Assembly (NCBI GenBank): GCA_946061515.1
Contig: CAMGRL010000001.1
Span: 62,001 to 126,000 of the forward strand
From: an uncultured Clostridia bacterium
GTDB taxonomy: Bacteria > Bacillota > Clostridia > Oscillospirales > Oscillospiraceae
Length of the DNA: 64,000 nt
Reading direction: 5' to 3'
Shown here: in pieces, positions 37,909-48,788 of the stretch
How positions within the stretch are numbered: position 1 is the first letter of the stretch
Layout: the number at the start of each line of letters is the position of its first letter
The notes under the pieces: generated by a model
Told to the model about the DNA's origin: nothing
The model's input: only the letters and a program-made list of their open reading frames with translations
The model's database searches: none
Made by a program: the position numbers and the translations under genes

Positions 37909-40287
37909 TTATTTGGAGAGGAACTGCTTGATGGCGCCTGCGCCGGCGAACTTCTCAAAGCCTGCGCCGGTCACAATGACCAGAGTGGGGGCCTGCTTTA
38001 CGCCATATTTGATGGCCAGGTCCGCATTTTCCTCTGCCATCAGCTTCTCATAGGCGAAGCCGGCCTTGTCCAGATAGGAGCAGGCAATGCGGCAGTTGGG
38101 GCAGGTGGGGGTGGCAAAGAGAATGGCACGGTTTTCTCCGCTCTCTTCCACAACGGGGGTCTCCTGTACCGGTTCGGCCTTCACCTCGGGGATGGGGCCG
38201 TCGTGGCGCAGCACGGAGTGCTCAACGTCGTACTCCTTGCGCTCCTTGTACTCCTGGGTCTTGCCCGCGTTCCAGTTCTGCACCGGGCGGTAGTAGCCGG
38301 TGATGCGGCTGTATACCTCGGCGGTCTCGCCGCACTCGGGGCAGGTGAACTGCTCGCCGGACAAATAGCCGTGGTTCTTGCACACAGAGTAGGTGGGGGA
38401 GAGAGTGTAGTAGGGCAGCTTGTAATTCTCCGCGATCTTGCGGACCAGGTTGGCTGCGGCCTCCCAGCTGGGCAGCTTCTCGCCCAGGAAGGCGTGGAAC
38501 ACGGTGCCGGAGGTGTAGCGGGTCTGGAGATCGTCCTGAATATCCAGGGCCTCGAAGATGTCGTCAGTGTAGCTCACCGGCAGGTGAGAACTGTTGGTGT
38601 AGTAGGGGGTGCCGCCGGGCTCTGCCGCGGTGATGATGTCGGGATAGAGCTCCACATCGTGCTTGGCCAGACGGTAGGAGGTGGACTCGGCCGGAGTGGC
38701 CTCCAGGTTGTACAGGTCGCCGTACATCTCCTGGTAGTCGCTGAGGCGCTCGCGCATGTGGTCCAGCACCTGCTTGGTGAACTCCTGGCACTTGGGGCTG
38801 GTCATGTCGGCCCGGATCCACTTGGCGTTCAGGCCCGCCTCGTTCATGCCCACAAGGCCGATGGTGGAGAAGTGGTTGTCAAAGGTGCCCAGATAACGCT
38901 TGGTGTAGGGGTAGAGGCCGGCGTCCAGCAGCTTGGTGATGACGGTGCGCTTGACCTTCAGGGAGCGGGCCGCGATATCCATCATCTTGTCCAGGCGCTT
39001 GTAGAAGTCGGTCTCGTCCGTGGCCAGATAGGCGATGCGGGGCATGTTGATGGTGACAACGCCCACGGAACCGGTGCTCTCGCCGGAGCCGAAGAAGCCG
39101 CCGGACTTTTTGCGCAGCTCGCGCAGGTCCAGACGCAGACGGCAGCACATGGAGCGTACGTCGGAGGGCTCCATATCGGAGTTGATGTAGTTGGAGAAGT
39201 AGGGGGTGCCGTATTTGGCGGTCATCTCGAAGAGCAGCTTGTTGTTCTCCGTGGGAGACCAGTCGAAGTCGCGGGTGATGGAGTAGGTGGGGATGGGGTA
39301 CTGGAAGCCCCGGCCGTTGGCGTCGCCTTCGATCATAATGTCGATAAAGGCTTTGTTCACCATGTCCATTTCTTTCTTGCAGTCACCGTAGGTGAAGTCC
39401 AGCTCCTTGCCGCCAACGATGGCGGGCATGTCCTTCAGGTCGGCGGGTACGGTCCAGTCCAGGGTGATGTTGGAGAAAGGCGCCTGGGTGCCCCAGCGGG
39501 AGGGGGTGTTCACGCCGTAGATGAAGGACTGGATGCACTGCTTCACTTCCTTCTGGCTCAGGTTGTCCGCCTTGACAAAGGGGGCCAGATAGGTGTCGAA
39601 GGAGGAGAAGGCCTGTGCGCCGGCCCACTCGTTCTGCATGATGCCCAGGAAGTTGACCATCTGGTTGCAGAGGGTGGACAGGTGGCTTGCGGGGGAAGAG
39701 GTGATCTTGCCGGGTACGCCGCCAAGACCCTCCTTGATCAGCTGCTTCAGGCTCCAGCCGGCGCAGTAGCCGGTGAGCATGCTCAGATCGTGCAGGTGGA
39801 TGTCGCAGTTGCGGTGGGCCTCGCCGATCTCCTCGTCATACACCTCGCTGAGCCAGTAGTTGGCGGTGATGGCGCCGGAGTTGGAGAGGATCAGGCCGCC
39901 CACAGAGTAGGTGACAGTGGAGTTTTCCTTCACGCGCCAGTCCTCAATGTTCAGATACTTGTTCACCGTCTCCTTGTAGTCAAGGAAGGTGGACTTCATG
40001 TTGCGCACTTTCTCCCGCTGCTTGCGGTAGAGAATGTAGGCCTTGGCCACCGTCTCGTAGCCGCCGCGGGAGAGAACGGCCTCCACGCTGTCCTGAATGT
40101 CCTCAACGGCCACAAGCCCGTCCTTGATCTTGGGCAGGAAATCAGCAGAGACCTTCAGGGCGAGAAAGTCGATCACGCTCTCGTTATACTCTGTTTTGGT
40201 GGCGTCAAAGGCCTTTTTGATGGCGTCAGCGATCTTGTTGATGTTGAAGTCGACGATTTTTCCGTCGCGTTTTACTACCTGATACAT
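37909..40287 (-). CDS. nrdD: Anaerobic ribonucleoside-triphosphate reductase with C-terminal redoxin domain
   Basis: ATP-cone N-terminus YQVVKRDGKIVDFNINKIADAIKKAF; glycyl radical loop YSRITGYYRPVQNWNAGKTQEYKER; extra C-terminal AILFATPTCPNCRIACSYLDKAGF. Confidence 0.95.
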   Translation of the reverse strand: MYQVVKRDGKIVDFNINKIADAIKKAFDATKTEYNESVIDFLALKVSADFLPKIKDGLVAVEDIQDSVEAVLSRGGYETVAKAYILYRKQREKVRNMKSTFLDYKETVNKYLNIEDWRVKENSTVTYSVGGLILSNSGAITANYWLSEVYDEEIGEAHRNCDIHLHDLSMLTGYCAGWSLKQLIKEGLGGVPGKITSSPASHLSTLCNQMVNFLGIMQNEWAGAQAFSSFDTYLAPFVKADNLSQKEVKQCIQSFIYGVNTPSRWGTQAPFSNITLDWTVPADLKDMPAIVGGKELDFTYGDCKKEMDMVNKAFIDIMIEGDANGRGFQYPIPTYSITRDFDWSPTENNKLLFEMTAKYGTPYFSNYINSDMEPSDVRSMCCRLRLDLRELRKKSGGFFGSGESTGSVGVVTINMPRIAYLATDETDFYKRLDKMMDIAARSLKVKRTVITKLLDAGLYPYTKRYLGTFDNHFSTIGLVGMNEAGLNAKWIRADMTSPKCQEFTKQVLDHMRERLSDYQEMYGDLYNLEATPAESTSYRLAKHDVELYPDIITAAEPGGTPYYTNSSHLPVSYTDDIFEALDIQDDLQTRYTSGTVFHAFLGEKLPSWEAAANLVRKIAENYKLPYYTLSPTYSVCKNHGYLSGEQFTCPECGETAEVYSRITGYYRPVQNWNAGKTQEYKERKEYDVEHSVLRHDGPIPEVKAEPVQETPVVEESGENRAILFATPTCPNCRIACSYLDKAGFAYEKLMAEENADLAIKYGVKQAPTLVIVTGAGFEKFAGAGAIKQFLSK

Positions 40288-40317
40288 ATCTTTATCTCCT
40301 CCCGTATCTCTGGATGA

Positions 40318-41013
40318 TTAAACGCCTCTCACCTGCACCGCGGGCACATAGGGCGCCGCAGCCCGGGCAAGCGCGTGCATTTCCTCTTCGTTATATTCTG
40401 AAAGACCCTCTATGGCGATCACATGGCCGGAGTCTTTGAACTGCTGTAAATAGTATTCCTTCGCGCCCGCGATCCATTTTGCGGCGCCGGTGATGCTCTC
40501 TTCCGTGTGCAGGCCCTTCACCACCGTGGTGCGGAACTCATAGTCCACGTAGCCCCGGAGCAGAAGCTCCTTTGAGCGCTCAATAGGGGCCAGATCCAGC
40601 GCGGGAAGGCCCACGGTTTTGGCGTAAAGCTCCGGCGCGTTCTTGATATCCATAGCCACCCGGTCCACAAGCCCGGCGGAGATGATCTCCTGCAGCCTGT
40701 CCGGGAAGGACCCGTTGGTGTCCAGCTTGATCTTGTAACCCAGGGCGCGGACCTTTTCCAAAAAGAATGCGATATCCTTGTGCAGCAGCGGCTCTCCGCC
40801 GGTGATGGCCACGCCGTCCAGTATGCCCTGGCGCTTTTTCAGAAAGGCCAGAACCTGTTCCTCGTCGGTGTCCTGAGCCATAAGCTCCGGCAGCACCAGC
40901 GGTGCGTTGTGACAGAAGGGGCAGCGGAAATTACAGCCGCCGGTAAACACCGTGCAGGCCACAGTGCCCGGAAAGTCCAGTAAGGTCAGTTTTTGAAGTC
41001 CCGCGATGAGCAT
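40318..41013 (-). CDS. nrdG: Anaerobic RNR activating radical SAM protein
   Basis: GLQKLTLLDFPGTVACTVFTGGCNFRCPFCHNAPLV with CxxxCxxC. Confidence 0.93.
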   Translation of the reverse strand: MLIAGLQKLTLLDFPGTVACTVFTGGCNFRCPFCHNAPLVLPELMAQDTDEEQVLAFLKKRQGILDGVAITGGEPLLHKDIAFFLEKVRALGYKIKLDTNGSFPDRLQEIISAGLVDRVAMDIKNAPELYAKTVGLPALDLAPIERSKELLLRGYVDYEFRTTVVKGLHTEESITGAAKWIAGAKEYYLQQFKDSGHVIAIEGLSEYNEEEMHALARAAAPYVPAVQVRGV

Positions 41014-41134
41014 ATCTGCGCTGTGCCTCCTTGATCAAAAGTCGCTGCGTGATAAATAATAAGACGATATGGGCGGCTTGTCAAGAGCAAATCACAAGAT
41101 GTTGAAAACTTTACCGCCTTGTAACCACTTTGAC

Positions 41135-41148
41135 CACAAAATATAGTG
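41135..41148. promoter_or_regulatory. Candidate NrdR box upstream of nrdG
   Basis: CACAAAATATAGTG resembles the NrdR box core CACWATATATWGTG (13/14). Confidence 0.4.
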
Positions 41149-41316
41149 CCGGGCAATAACTGTGTTACCGCCTGACACTGTTCGGTATTCTACAACAAAA
41201 CACGATGAAATTCAATAGCAAATTCTTTCACGGCGAAATTTAAGAAGAAAAATCTTGAAGAGAGAGGGATTAAGTGGTATAATCTCACATCATTGCATAC
41301 AGGAAGGTGAAACACC

Positions 41317-43157
<1,841 letters not shown>

Positions 43158-43158
<1 letters not shown>

Positions 43159-43193
43159 AAAAATCCCGCCGCATGTTCATGCGGCGGGTTTCT
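43158..43193. terminator. Convergent intrinsic terminator
   Basis: CCCGCCGCAT / ATGCGGCGGG. Confidence 0.8.
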
Positions 43194-43211
43194 TATTTGG
43201 GCGAACCGGGA

Positions 43212-44507
43212 TTATTTGTCCTGCGCGCCCAGGGCTTTCAGCTTGTTCTGGCGGCGGTTGAGAACCTCCTCGCTCTGGGGCCGGATATCCCCGGCTTTGG
43301 TGAGGGCCCATTTGGTCATCATGGGGCCGACCAGCTCATAGATCAGCACAGCGAAGAGCACGATGTTGCGGATCAGTGCGCCGTCACCGGGCAGCGTCGA
43401 CGCGGTGACGCACATGCCCAGGGCCACGCCCGCCTGGGGCAGCAGGGTAATGCCCAGATAGTCCACCACGTTCTTGTCGCAGTGAACCAGCCTGGCGGAT
43501 TCCCGGGCACCCACATACTTGCCCACAGAGCGGGAGAGGATGTATACTATGCCTATCAGCACCGAGGAGGGCTTTGCGAATACGCCCAGCTCCAGCTCCG
43601 CGCCGGAGATCACGAAAAACAGCAGCAGCAGCGGGGAGGTCCAGCGGTCGGCATTTGCCATGACCTCGCCGGACAGGGGGCAGAGGTTGCAGAACACACA
43701 GCCCAGCATCATGCACACCAGCAGGGAAGAGAAGCCCACGGTGACAGGGCCGATTTTGAAGCTGACCATGGACAATGCCACCGTCAGAAAAACAAAGCTG
43801 ATGGTCAGATTCAGGCGGTTGGTGTTGGAGTTGAAAAGCTTTTCGACTCGGGTCAGGCAGAAGCCGGCCAGCGCGCCCAAAAGCAGGGAACAGAGGATCT
43901 CCACAATGGGGTTAACAATGATGGTAACGATATCCACCACACCGCTGCTCAGCGCCCGGGCGATGCCGAAGCTGACGGCGAAGAGAACCAGACCCACCGC
44001 GTCGTCCAATGCCACGATGGGCAGCAGCAGGTCGGTAAGGGGGCCTTTGGCCTTATACTGGCGCACCACCATCAGCGTGGCAGCGGGGGCTGTGGCCGCG
44101 GCGATGGCGCCCAGGGTGATGGCTGCCGGGACGGACAGCACGTCGGGGCGGATAAAGTGGAAGATCAGCAGGGCGATATCCACCAGCAGCGTGGCGGCCA
44201 CGGCCTGCAGGATGCCGATGACCAGGGCCTGTTTTCCGGTCTCCTTCAGCTGGGAGGCGCGGAATTCATTGCCGATGGAAAAGGCGATGAAGCCCAGGGC
44301 CACATCGGAGATCAGCCCCACGCCCTCCAGCTCCTCATAACTGGAAAAGCCGATACCGGGGATCTGCAGCGCGCCGATCACGCAGGGGCCGATGAGGACG
44401 CCGGCCACCAGATAGGCGGTCACATCGGGCAGACGGGATTTTTTCAGCAGACGGGTCATCATCAGACCCGCGAACATGGCAATAGCCAGAGATAACAATG
44501 CAGTCAT
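43212..44507 (-). CDS. Cation:proton antiporter (CPA2/Kef-like)
   Basis: About 12 TM; LPDVTAYLVAGVLIGP, AIALGAIAAATAPAATLMVVRQYKAKGPLTDLLLPIVALDDAVGLVLF-type motif. Confidence 0.9.
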   Translation of the reverse strand: MTALLSLAIAMFAGLMMTRLLKKSRLPDVTAYLVAGVLIGPCVIGALQIPGIGFSSYEELEGVGLISDVALGFIAFSIGNEFRASQLKETGKQALVIGILQAVAATLLVDIALLIFHFIRPDVLSVPAAITLGAIAAATAPAATLMVVRQYKAKGPLTDLLLPIVALDDAVGLVLFAVSFGIARALSSGVVDIVTIIVNPIVEILCSLLLGALAGFCLTRVEKLFNSNTNRLNLTISFVFLTVALSMVSFKIGPVTVGFSSLLVCMMLGCVFCNLCPLSGEVMANADRWTSPLLLLFFVISGAELELGVFAKPSSVLIGIVYILSRSVGKYVGARESARLVHCDKNVVDYLGITLLPQAGVALGMCVTASTLPGDGALIRNIVLFAVLIYELVGPMMTKWALTKAGDIRPQSEEVLNRRQNKLKALGAQDK

Positions 44508-44611
44508 TTTTTCAAGCCTTCTTTCAAACCGCGCCATTATACGGCGATACACAGGGAATTTCAAGCATCAAATTGCATAAATATAATGGACTGGAGCATA
44601 CTATCAGGAAC

Positions 44612-45340
44612 ATGGAACGCTTTTTTGATTTTACCATCGGCCCGGAAGCGGCGGGCTTCGGCCTGTTTTCCGCTGCCCATGGCCTGTATCTGGCCGTGGC
44701 GGCCCTGAGCGCGCTTCTGCTCTGCCTTTTTTACCGGCATTTGGACGGAGAAAGGCGGCGACGGCTGCGCCTGGCGCTTGCCTCTTCGGCACTGGCCCTC
44801 CAGATGCTGCGGGCAGTGCTACTGATAATAAGCGGAAATTATACCATCGGCCGGCTGCCCCTGCATCTGTGCGCAATGGCGGTGTATATCAGCTTTTTCC
44901 ACGCCCTGCGGGGCGGCAGGCTCGTGGGGCAGTTTCTCTATGCCTTCTGTATGCCCGGCGCAGCGGCCGCGCTGCTTTTCCCGGATTGGAGCTATTACCC
45001 GGCCCTGCACTTTATGACGGTAAGTTCCTTTGTCCTGCATATTCTGGTTTTCTGTTATGTCCTGATGCAGGTCTCCGGCGGAGACATCAGCCCGGACATA
45101 AAAAGCCTGCCCCAGTGCCTGGGCATCATGCTGGCCATCGCGATCCCCGTTTATGTGTTCGACGTTTTGACCAATACCAATTACCTTTTTCTCAACTGGC
45201 CCTCGCCTGGTTCGCCGCTGGAGCTGTTCGCCTTTTTGGGCCGGCCGGGCTATGTTCTGGGCTATCTTCCCCTGATCGCGGTCGTGTGGCTCGTTCTGTA
45301 CCTGCCTTTCATTTTAAAACATAAAAAAAGTACGGGCTGA
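44612..45340 (+). CDS. YwaF/TIGR02206-family integral membrane protein
   Basis: LPLHLCAMAVYISFF; FVLHILVFCYVLMQV; NTNYLFLNWPSPGSPLELF. Confidence 0.85.
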   Translation: MERFFDFTIGPEAAGFGLFSAAHGLYLAVAALSALLLCLFYRHLDGERRRRLRLALASSALALQMLRAVLLIISGNYTIGRLPLHLCAMAVYISFFHALRGGRLVGQFLYAFCMPGAAAALLFPDWSYYPALHFMTVSSFVLHILVFCYVLMQVSGGDISPDIKSLPQCLGIMLAIAIPVYVFDVLTNTNYLFLNWPSPGSPLELFAFLGRPGYVLGYLPLIAVVWLVLYLPFILKHKKSTG

Positions 45341-45354
45341 TAAAAATCAGCCCG
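45333..45354 (+). terminator. Hairpin terminator overlapping gene end
   Basis: CGGGCTGAT AAAA ATCAGCCCG. Confidence 0.6.
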
Positions 45355-45476
45355 CAAAACAGGGTTGTGGGATAAAGATATGAGCCGGGTCTTTTCAAAG
45401 AAAAGACCAATTGGATAAGCTGTGCTTAAAGAATACTCCTCTTTTGAAAATTTGTAAAGAGCGAAGGGACACTACT

Positions 45477-45485
45477 TTTGTCGAA
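45477..45485 (+). promoter_or_regulatory. Candidate Spo0A (0A) box
   Basis: TTTGTCGAA, contains core TGTCGAA. Confidence 0.35.
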
Positions 45486-45546
45486 TGTATATTTTCCTAT
45501 TTCGCGGTAACAATATAGGGGAAACCAATTGAGAGGAGACAGGTTC

Positions 45547-45759
45547 ATGATAATGGATCGAATCGCTCTGACGCTGGCCATAATCGGCGGCATCAACTGG
45601 GGCAGCATTGGGCTGTTTCGCTTTGATATCGTAGCATGGCTGTTCGGCGGGCAGACCGCCACCGTCAGCCGGGTCGTCTACACGCTGGTTGGCCTTGCGG
45701 CTCTGTGGTGCATTTCGCTGCTGTTTCGCAGCGACACCGTTACCGACGACGGAGCATGA
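45547..45759 (+). CDS. DUF378 family small membrane protein
   Basis: LTLAIIGGINWGSIGLFRFDIVAWLFGG. Confidence 0.88.
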   Translation: MIMDRIALTLAIIGGINWGSIGLFRFDIVAWLFGGQTATVSRVVYTLVGLAALWCISLLFRSDTVTDDGA

Positions 45760-45760
45760 T

Positions 45761-45798
45761 AAAATGATGAGAAGGATCAGTCCTTCTCATCATTTTTT
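45761..45798. terminator. Convergent intrinsic terminator
   Basis: AAAATGATGAGAAGGA / TCCTTCTCATCATTTT. Confidence 0.88.
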
Positions 45799-46358
45799 AT
45801 GCCTTTGTCGATCCGCAGCACAGGGGCCAGCCGCCCGGTGATGAGCAGCGCCAGAGAGATCTTCACCGCGTCAGGCAGGATAAAGGGCAGCACGCACAGG
45901 CCCAGGGCGGCGGCCACGCTGATGGGGCCGTTTGCCCGGGAGTAGACCTCCACAAACCAGAAGGTGCCGAAGGCGTAGCAGACGATAAGGCCCAGCGCCA
46001 TGGCGAGTATGCGGCAGAGCAGCTTCTTGCCGAAGAGCTTTTCAAAAAGCCAATAGACCAGCGCCGTGAACAAAAAGCCCACGATATACCCGCCGGTGGG
46101 GCCCATCAGATAGCCCACGCCGCCGTTGAAGTTGGAAAACACCGGCAGACCGATCAGCCCCATCAGAATGTAGATCAGCACGGCCACCGTGCCCCGGAAT
46201 CCGCCCAGAAGGCCCACAGCGCAGAATACGCCGAAGGTCTGCATGGTGAAGGGCACCACCGAGGGGATGGAGATCCAGGAGCATACCGCGATCACCACCA
46301 CCAGCAGGGCGATATATGCCATATCTTTTGTGGTGAATTTTACCTTTTCTTTCTGCAT
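45777..46358 (-). CDS. bioY: Biotin transporter BioY
   Basis: VPFTMQTFGVFCAVGLLGGFRGTVAVLIYILMGLIGLPVFSNFNGGVGYLMGPTGGYIVGF. Confidence 0.95.
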   Translation of the reverse strand: MQKEKVKFTTKDMAYIALLVVVIAVCSWISIPSVVPFTMQTFGVFCAVGLLGGFRGTVAVLIYILMGLIGLPVFSNFNGGVGYLMGPTGGYIVGFLFTALVYWLFEKLFGKKLLCRILAMALGLIVCYAFGTFWFVEVYSRANGPISVAAALGLCVLPFILPDAVKISLALLITGRLAPVLRIDKGIKNDEKD

Positions 46359-46375
46359 ATTTTATTCCTCCCCAT

Positions 46376-46669
46376 TCAATTCGCCGCCAGATAAACGCAC
46401 AGCCCCAGCTGAACCAGCACGATAAGCGGAAAGCCAACAATAAATTTCCAATGCTTTGTTTTATGCTGGAAAGCATACATACCAAGCCAGCCGCCCACAG
46501 CGCCGCCGATCAGCGCCAGGGCAAAGAGCCGGGCCTCGGGTACCCGCCGCTGTCCCTTCTTTGCCCGCCGCTTATCCGCGCCCATGGTCACAAACAGCAG
46601 CAGACTCATCAGCGTAAGCCATATATACAGTATACGCCTGGGGTCTGAAAGAAAAAAGTCCATTGTCAT
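46376..46669 (-). CDS. DUF1294 membrane protein
   Basis: DKRRAKKGQRRVPEARLFALALIGGAVGGWLGMYAFQHKTKHWKFIVGFPLI. Confidence 0.9.
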   Translation of the reverse strand: MTMDFFLSDPRRILYIWLTLMSLLLFVTMGADKRRAKKGQRRVPEARLFALALIGGAVGGWLGMYAFQHKTKHWKFIVGFPLIVLVQLGLCVYLAAN

Positions 46670-46829
46670 ACTATTCTCCAATAAAACCATTTATTTTTTA
46701 GCGGTCAGAATTGCGCCAACCTTCGTTGCTTTCCTTGCAAATATATATCCATTATTCGCTGCGGAAAGCGCCTCGTCTGACACAATTCTGCCTCGCTAAA
46801 ATTCTAAAGCGTTTTATCGCAGAATAGTA

Positions 46830-48788
46830 TCAGCTCTTCTTTTTCCGTCCGCCGCCGGGGCGGGCGTTCTTTTTGGGCTTGGCCTTGGCCCAGCCGGTCT
46901 TCTTTCCGGCGGGCTTTTTCGGCGCAGGCGGAGCCTTCTTCTCCGGCGTTTTCTCTGCCTTTTTGCCCGCGGGTTTCCCGGCGGAGGCTTCCGGCCGCAC
47001 CAGGCACTTGGGGCCGTAGCCGATCAAATCCTCCCGGCCGGCCTCCTTCAGCGCCTCGATCACCAGTTTGCGCTTGTCCGGCCGCTTCCACTGGAGCAGG
47101 GCCCGCTGCATAGCCTTTTCATGGTAGCTTTTGGCCACATAGACCGGCTTCATGGTGATGGGATCCAGTCCGGTGTAGTACATGCAGGTGGAGATGGTGC
47201 CGGGGGTGGGGTAAAAGTCCTGCACCTGCTCCGGCTGCCGCCCCTTGCTGTTGAGATACTCCGCCAGAGCCACCGCGTCCTGCAAGGTGCTGCCCGGGTG
47301 GGAACTCATCAGATAGGGCACGATATACTGCTCCTTGCTGTACTTGTCGTTCAGGCGGCGGTACTGGTCCATGAACTTCTCGTATACGCCGATATGGGGC
47401 TTGCCCATATAGTCCAGAACGGAGTCGATGCAGTGCTCCGGCGCCACCTTCAGCTGGCCGGAGATGTGGTATTTCACCAGTTCGGCAAAAAACTCCTGAT
47501 TCTTGTCCTCCAGCATATAGTCGTAGCGGATGCCGCTGCGGACGAAGACCTTTTTCACCCCGGGGATATTCCGCAGCTTGCGCAGCAGGGCCAGATAGTC
47601 GGAATGGTCCGCGTCGATGTTGGGGCAGGGCGTGGGGGCCAGACAGCGCTTTTGGGCGCACATGCCATATTTTACTTGCTTTGCGCAGGAGGGGTGCCGG
47701 AAATTGGCGGAAGGGCCGCCCACGTCGTTGATGTAGCCCTTGAAATCCGGGAATTTGGTCAGGGCCGTCACCTCCCGGATCACACTCTCGTGACTGCGGG
47801 AGGTGACCATCCGGCCCTGGTGGAAGGCCAGGGAACAGAAGTTGCAGCCCCCGAAGCAGCCCCGGTTGTGGATAACGGAGAACTTGACCTCCTCAATGGC
47901 GGGCACGCCGCCCATGGGCTCGTACATGGGGTGGTACTGCTTGGTATAGGGCAGCTCCGCCACAAAGTCCAGCTCCTCCGTGCTCAGGGGCATGGCAGGC
48001 GGGTTGACGATGAGATAACGGTTCCCATGGGGTTGGATCAGGGCCTTTCCCCGGACCGGGTCGTGCTCCTCATACTCCACCCGGGTGGCGTCGGCGTAAT
48101 CGGTCATATTGGTGCTGACCGCCTCAAAGGAGGGCAGGGTCAGGCTGTCATAGGCACAGATTGAGGGGTCGCTGACCAGCACGGCCGTGCCCCGGATGTC
48201 CGTCAGGGAGCCGACTGGCTCCTTCCTTTTCAGCCGCCGGGCGATCTCCCGGGTGGCGTATTCCCCCATGCCGTAGACCAGGATATCCGCCCCGGCGTCC
48301 GCCAGGGCGCTGCGGCGCACATTGTCGTCCCAGTAGTCATAGTGGGCGAAGCGGCGCAGGGAGGCCTCCAGCCCGCCGATGACAATGGGCAGGTCGGGAA
48401 AGGCTTCCCTCGCCCGGTTGGCGTACACGATCACCGCGTGGTCCGGGCGCAGCCCCGCCTTTTTGCCGGGGGAGTAGAAGTCCTCGCTGCGGCGCTTTTT
48501 GGCGGCGGTGTAGTGGGCAACCATGGAGTCTAAGTTGCCGGAGCCGATCATTACGCCCAGGCGGGGCCGGCCCATGGCCCGGAAAGCGTCCGCCGAGTGC
48601 CAGTCCGGCTGGGCCAGCACCGCCACCCGGTAGCCCTCTGCCTCCAGCACCCGGCCGATCACCGCCGTGCCGAAGCTGGGGTGGTCCACATAGGCGTCGC
48701 CGGTGACCAGCAGAAAGTCATACCACCACCAGCCGCGCTCCTCCATGTCCGCTTTGGACACGGGCAAAAATTCAAAAATCTCAGCCAT
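46830..48788 (-). CDS. YgiQ family radical SAM protein
   Basis: NRGCFGGCNFCSLAFHQGR; FYTPGKK-like and HPGSTLQDAVALAEYLN; basic Ala/Pro/Lys C-terminal tail. Confidence 0.94.
   Translation of the reverse strand: MAEIFEFLPVSKADMEERGWWWYDFLLVTGDAYVDHPSFGTAVIGRVLEAEGYRVAVLAQPDWHSADAFRAMGRPRLGVMIGSGNLDSMVAHYTAAKKRRSEDFYSPGKKAGLRPDHAVIVYANRAREAFPDLPIVIGGLEASLRRFAHYDYWDDNVRRSALADAGADILVYGMGEYATREIARRLKRKEPVGSLTDIRGTAVLVSDPSICAYDSLTLPSFEAVSTNMTDYADATRVEYEEHDPVRGKALIQPHGNRYLIVNPPAMPLSTEELDFVAELPYTKQYHPMYEPMGGVPAIEEVKFSVIHNRGCFGGCNFCSLAFHQGRMVTSRSHESVIREVTALTKFPDFKGYINDVGGPSANFRHPSCAKQVKYGMCAQKRCLAPTPCPNIDADHSDYLALLRKLRNIPGVKKVFVRSGIRYDYMLEDKNQEFFAELVKYHISGQLKVAPEHCIDSVLDYMGKPHIGVYEKFMDQYRRLNDKYSKEQYIVPYLMSSHPGSTLQDAVALAEYLNSKGRQPEQVQDFYPTPGTISTCMYYTGLDPITMKPVYVAKSYHEKAMQRALLQWKRPDKRKLVIEALKEAGREDLIGYGPKCLVRPEASAGKPAGKKAEKTPEKKAPPAPKKPAGKKTGWAKAKPKKNARPGGGRKKKS

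Noticed and set aside
37891-40317. 808-aa plus-strand ORF antisense to nrdD
   Set aside because: Shadow of nrdD codons; no RBS or recognisable domain.
41014-41316. Possible glmS ribozyme upstream of glmS
   Set aside because: I could not find the conserved glmS ribozyme core; an Infernal search would be decisive.
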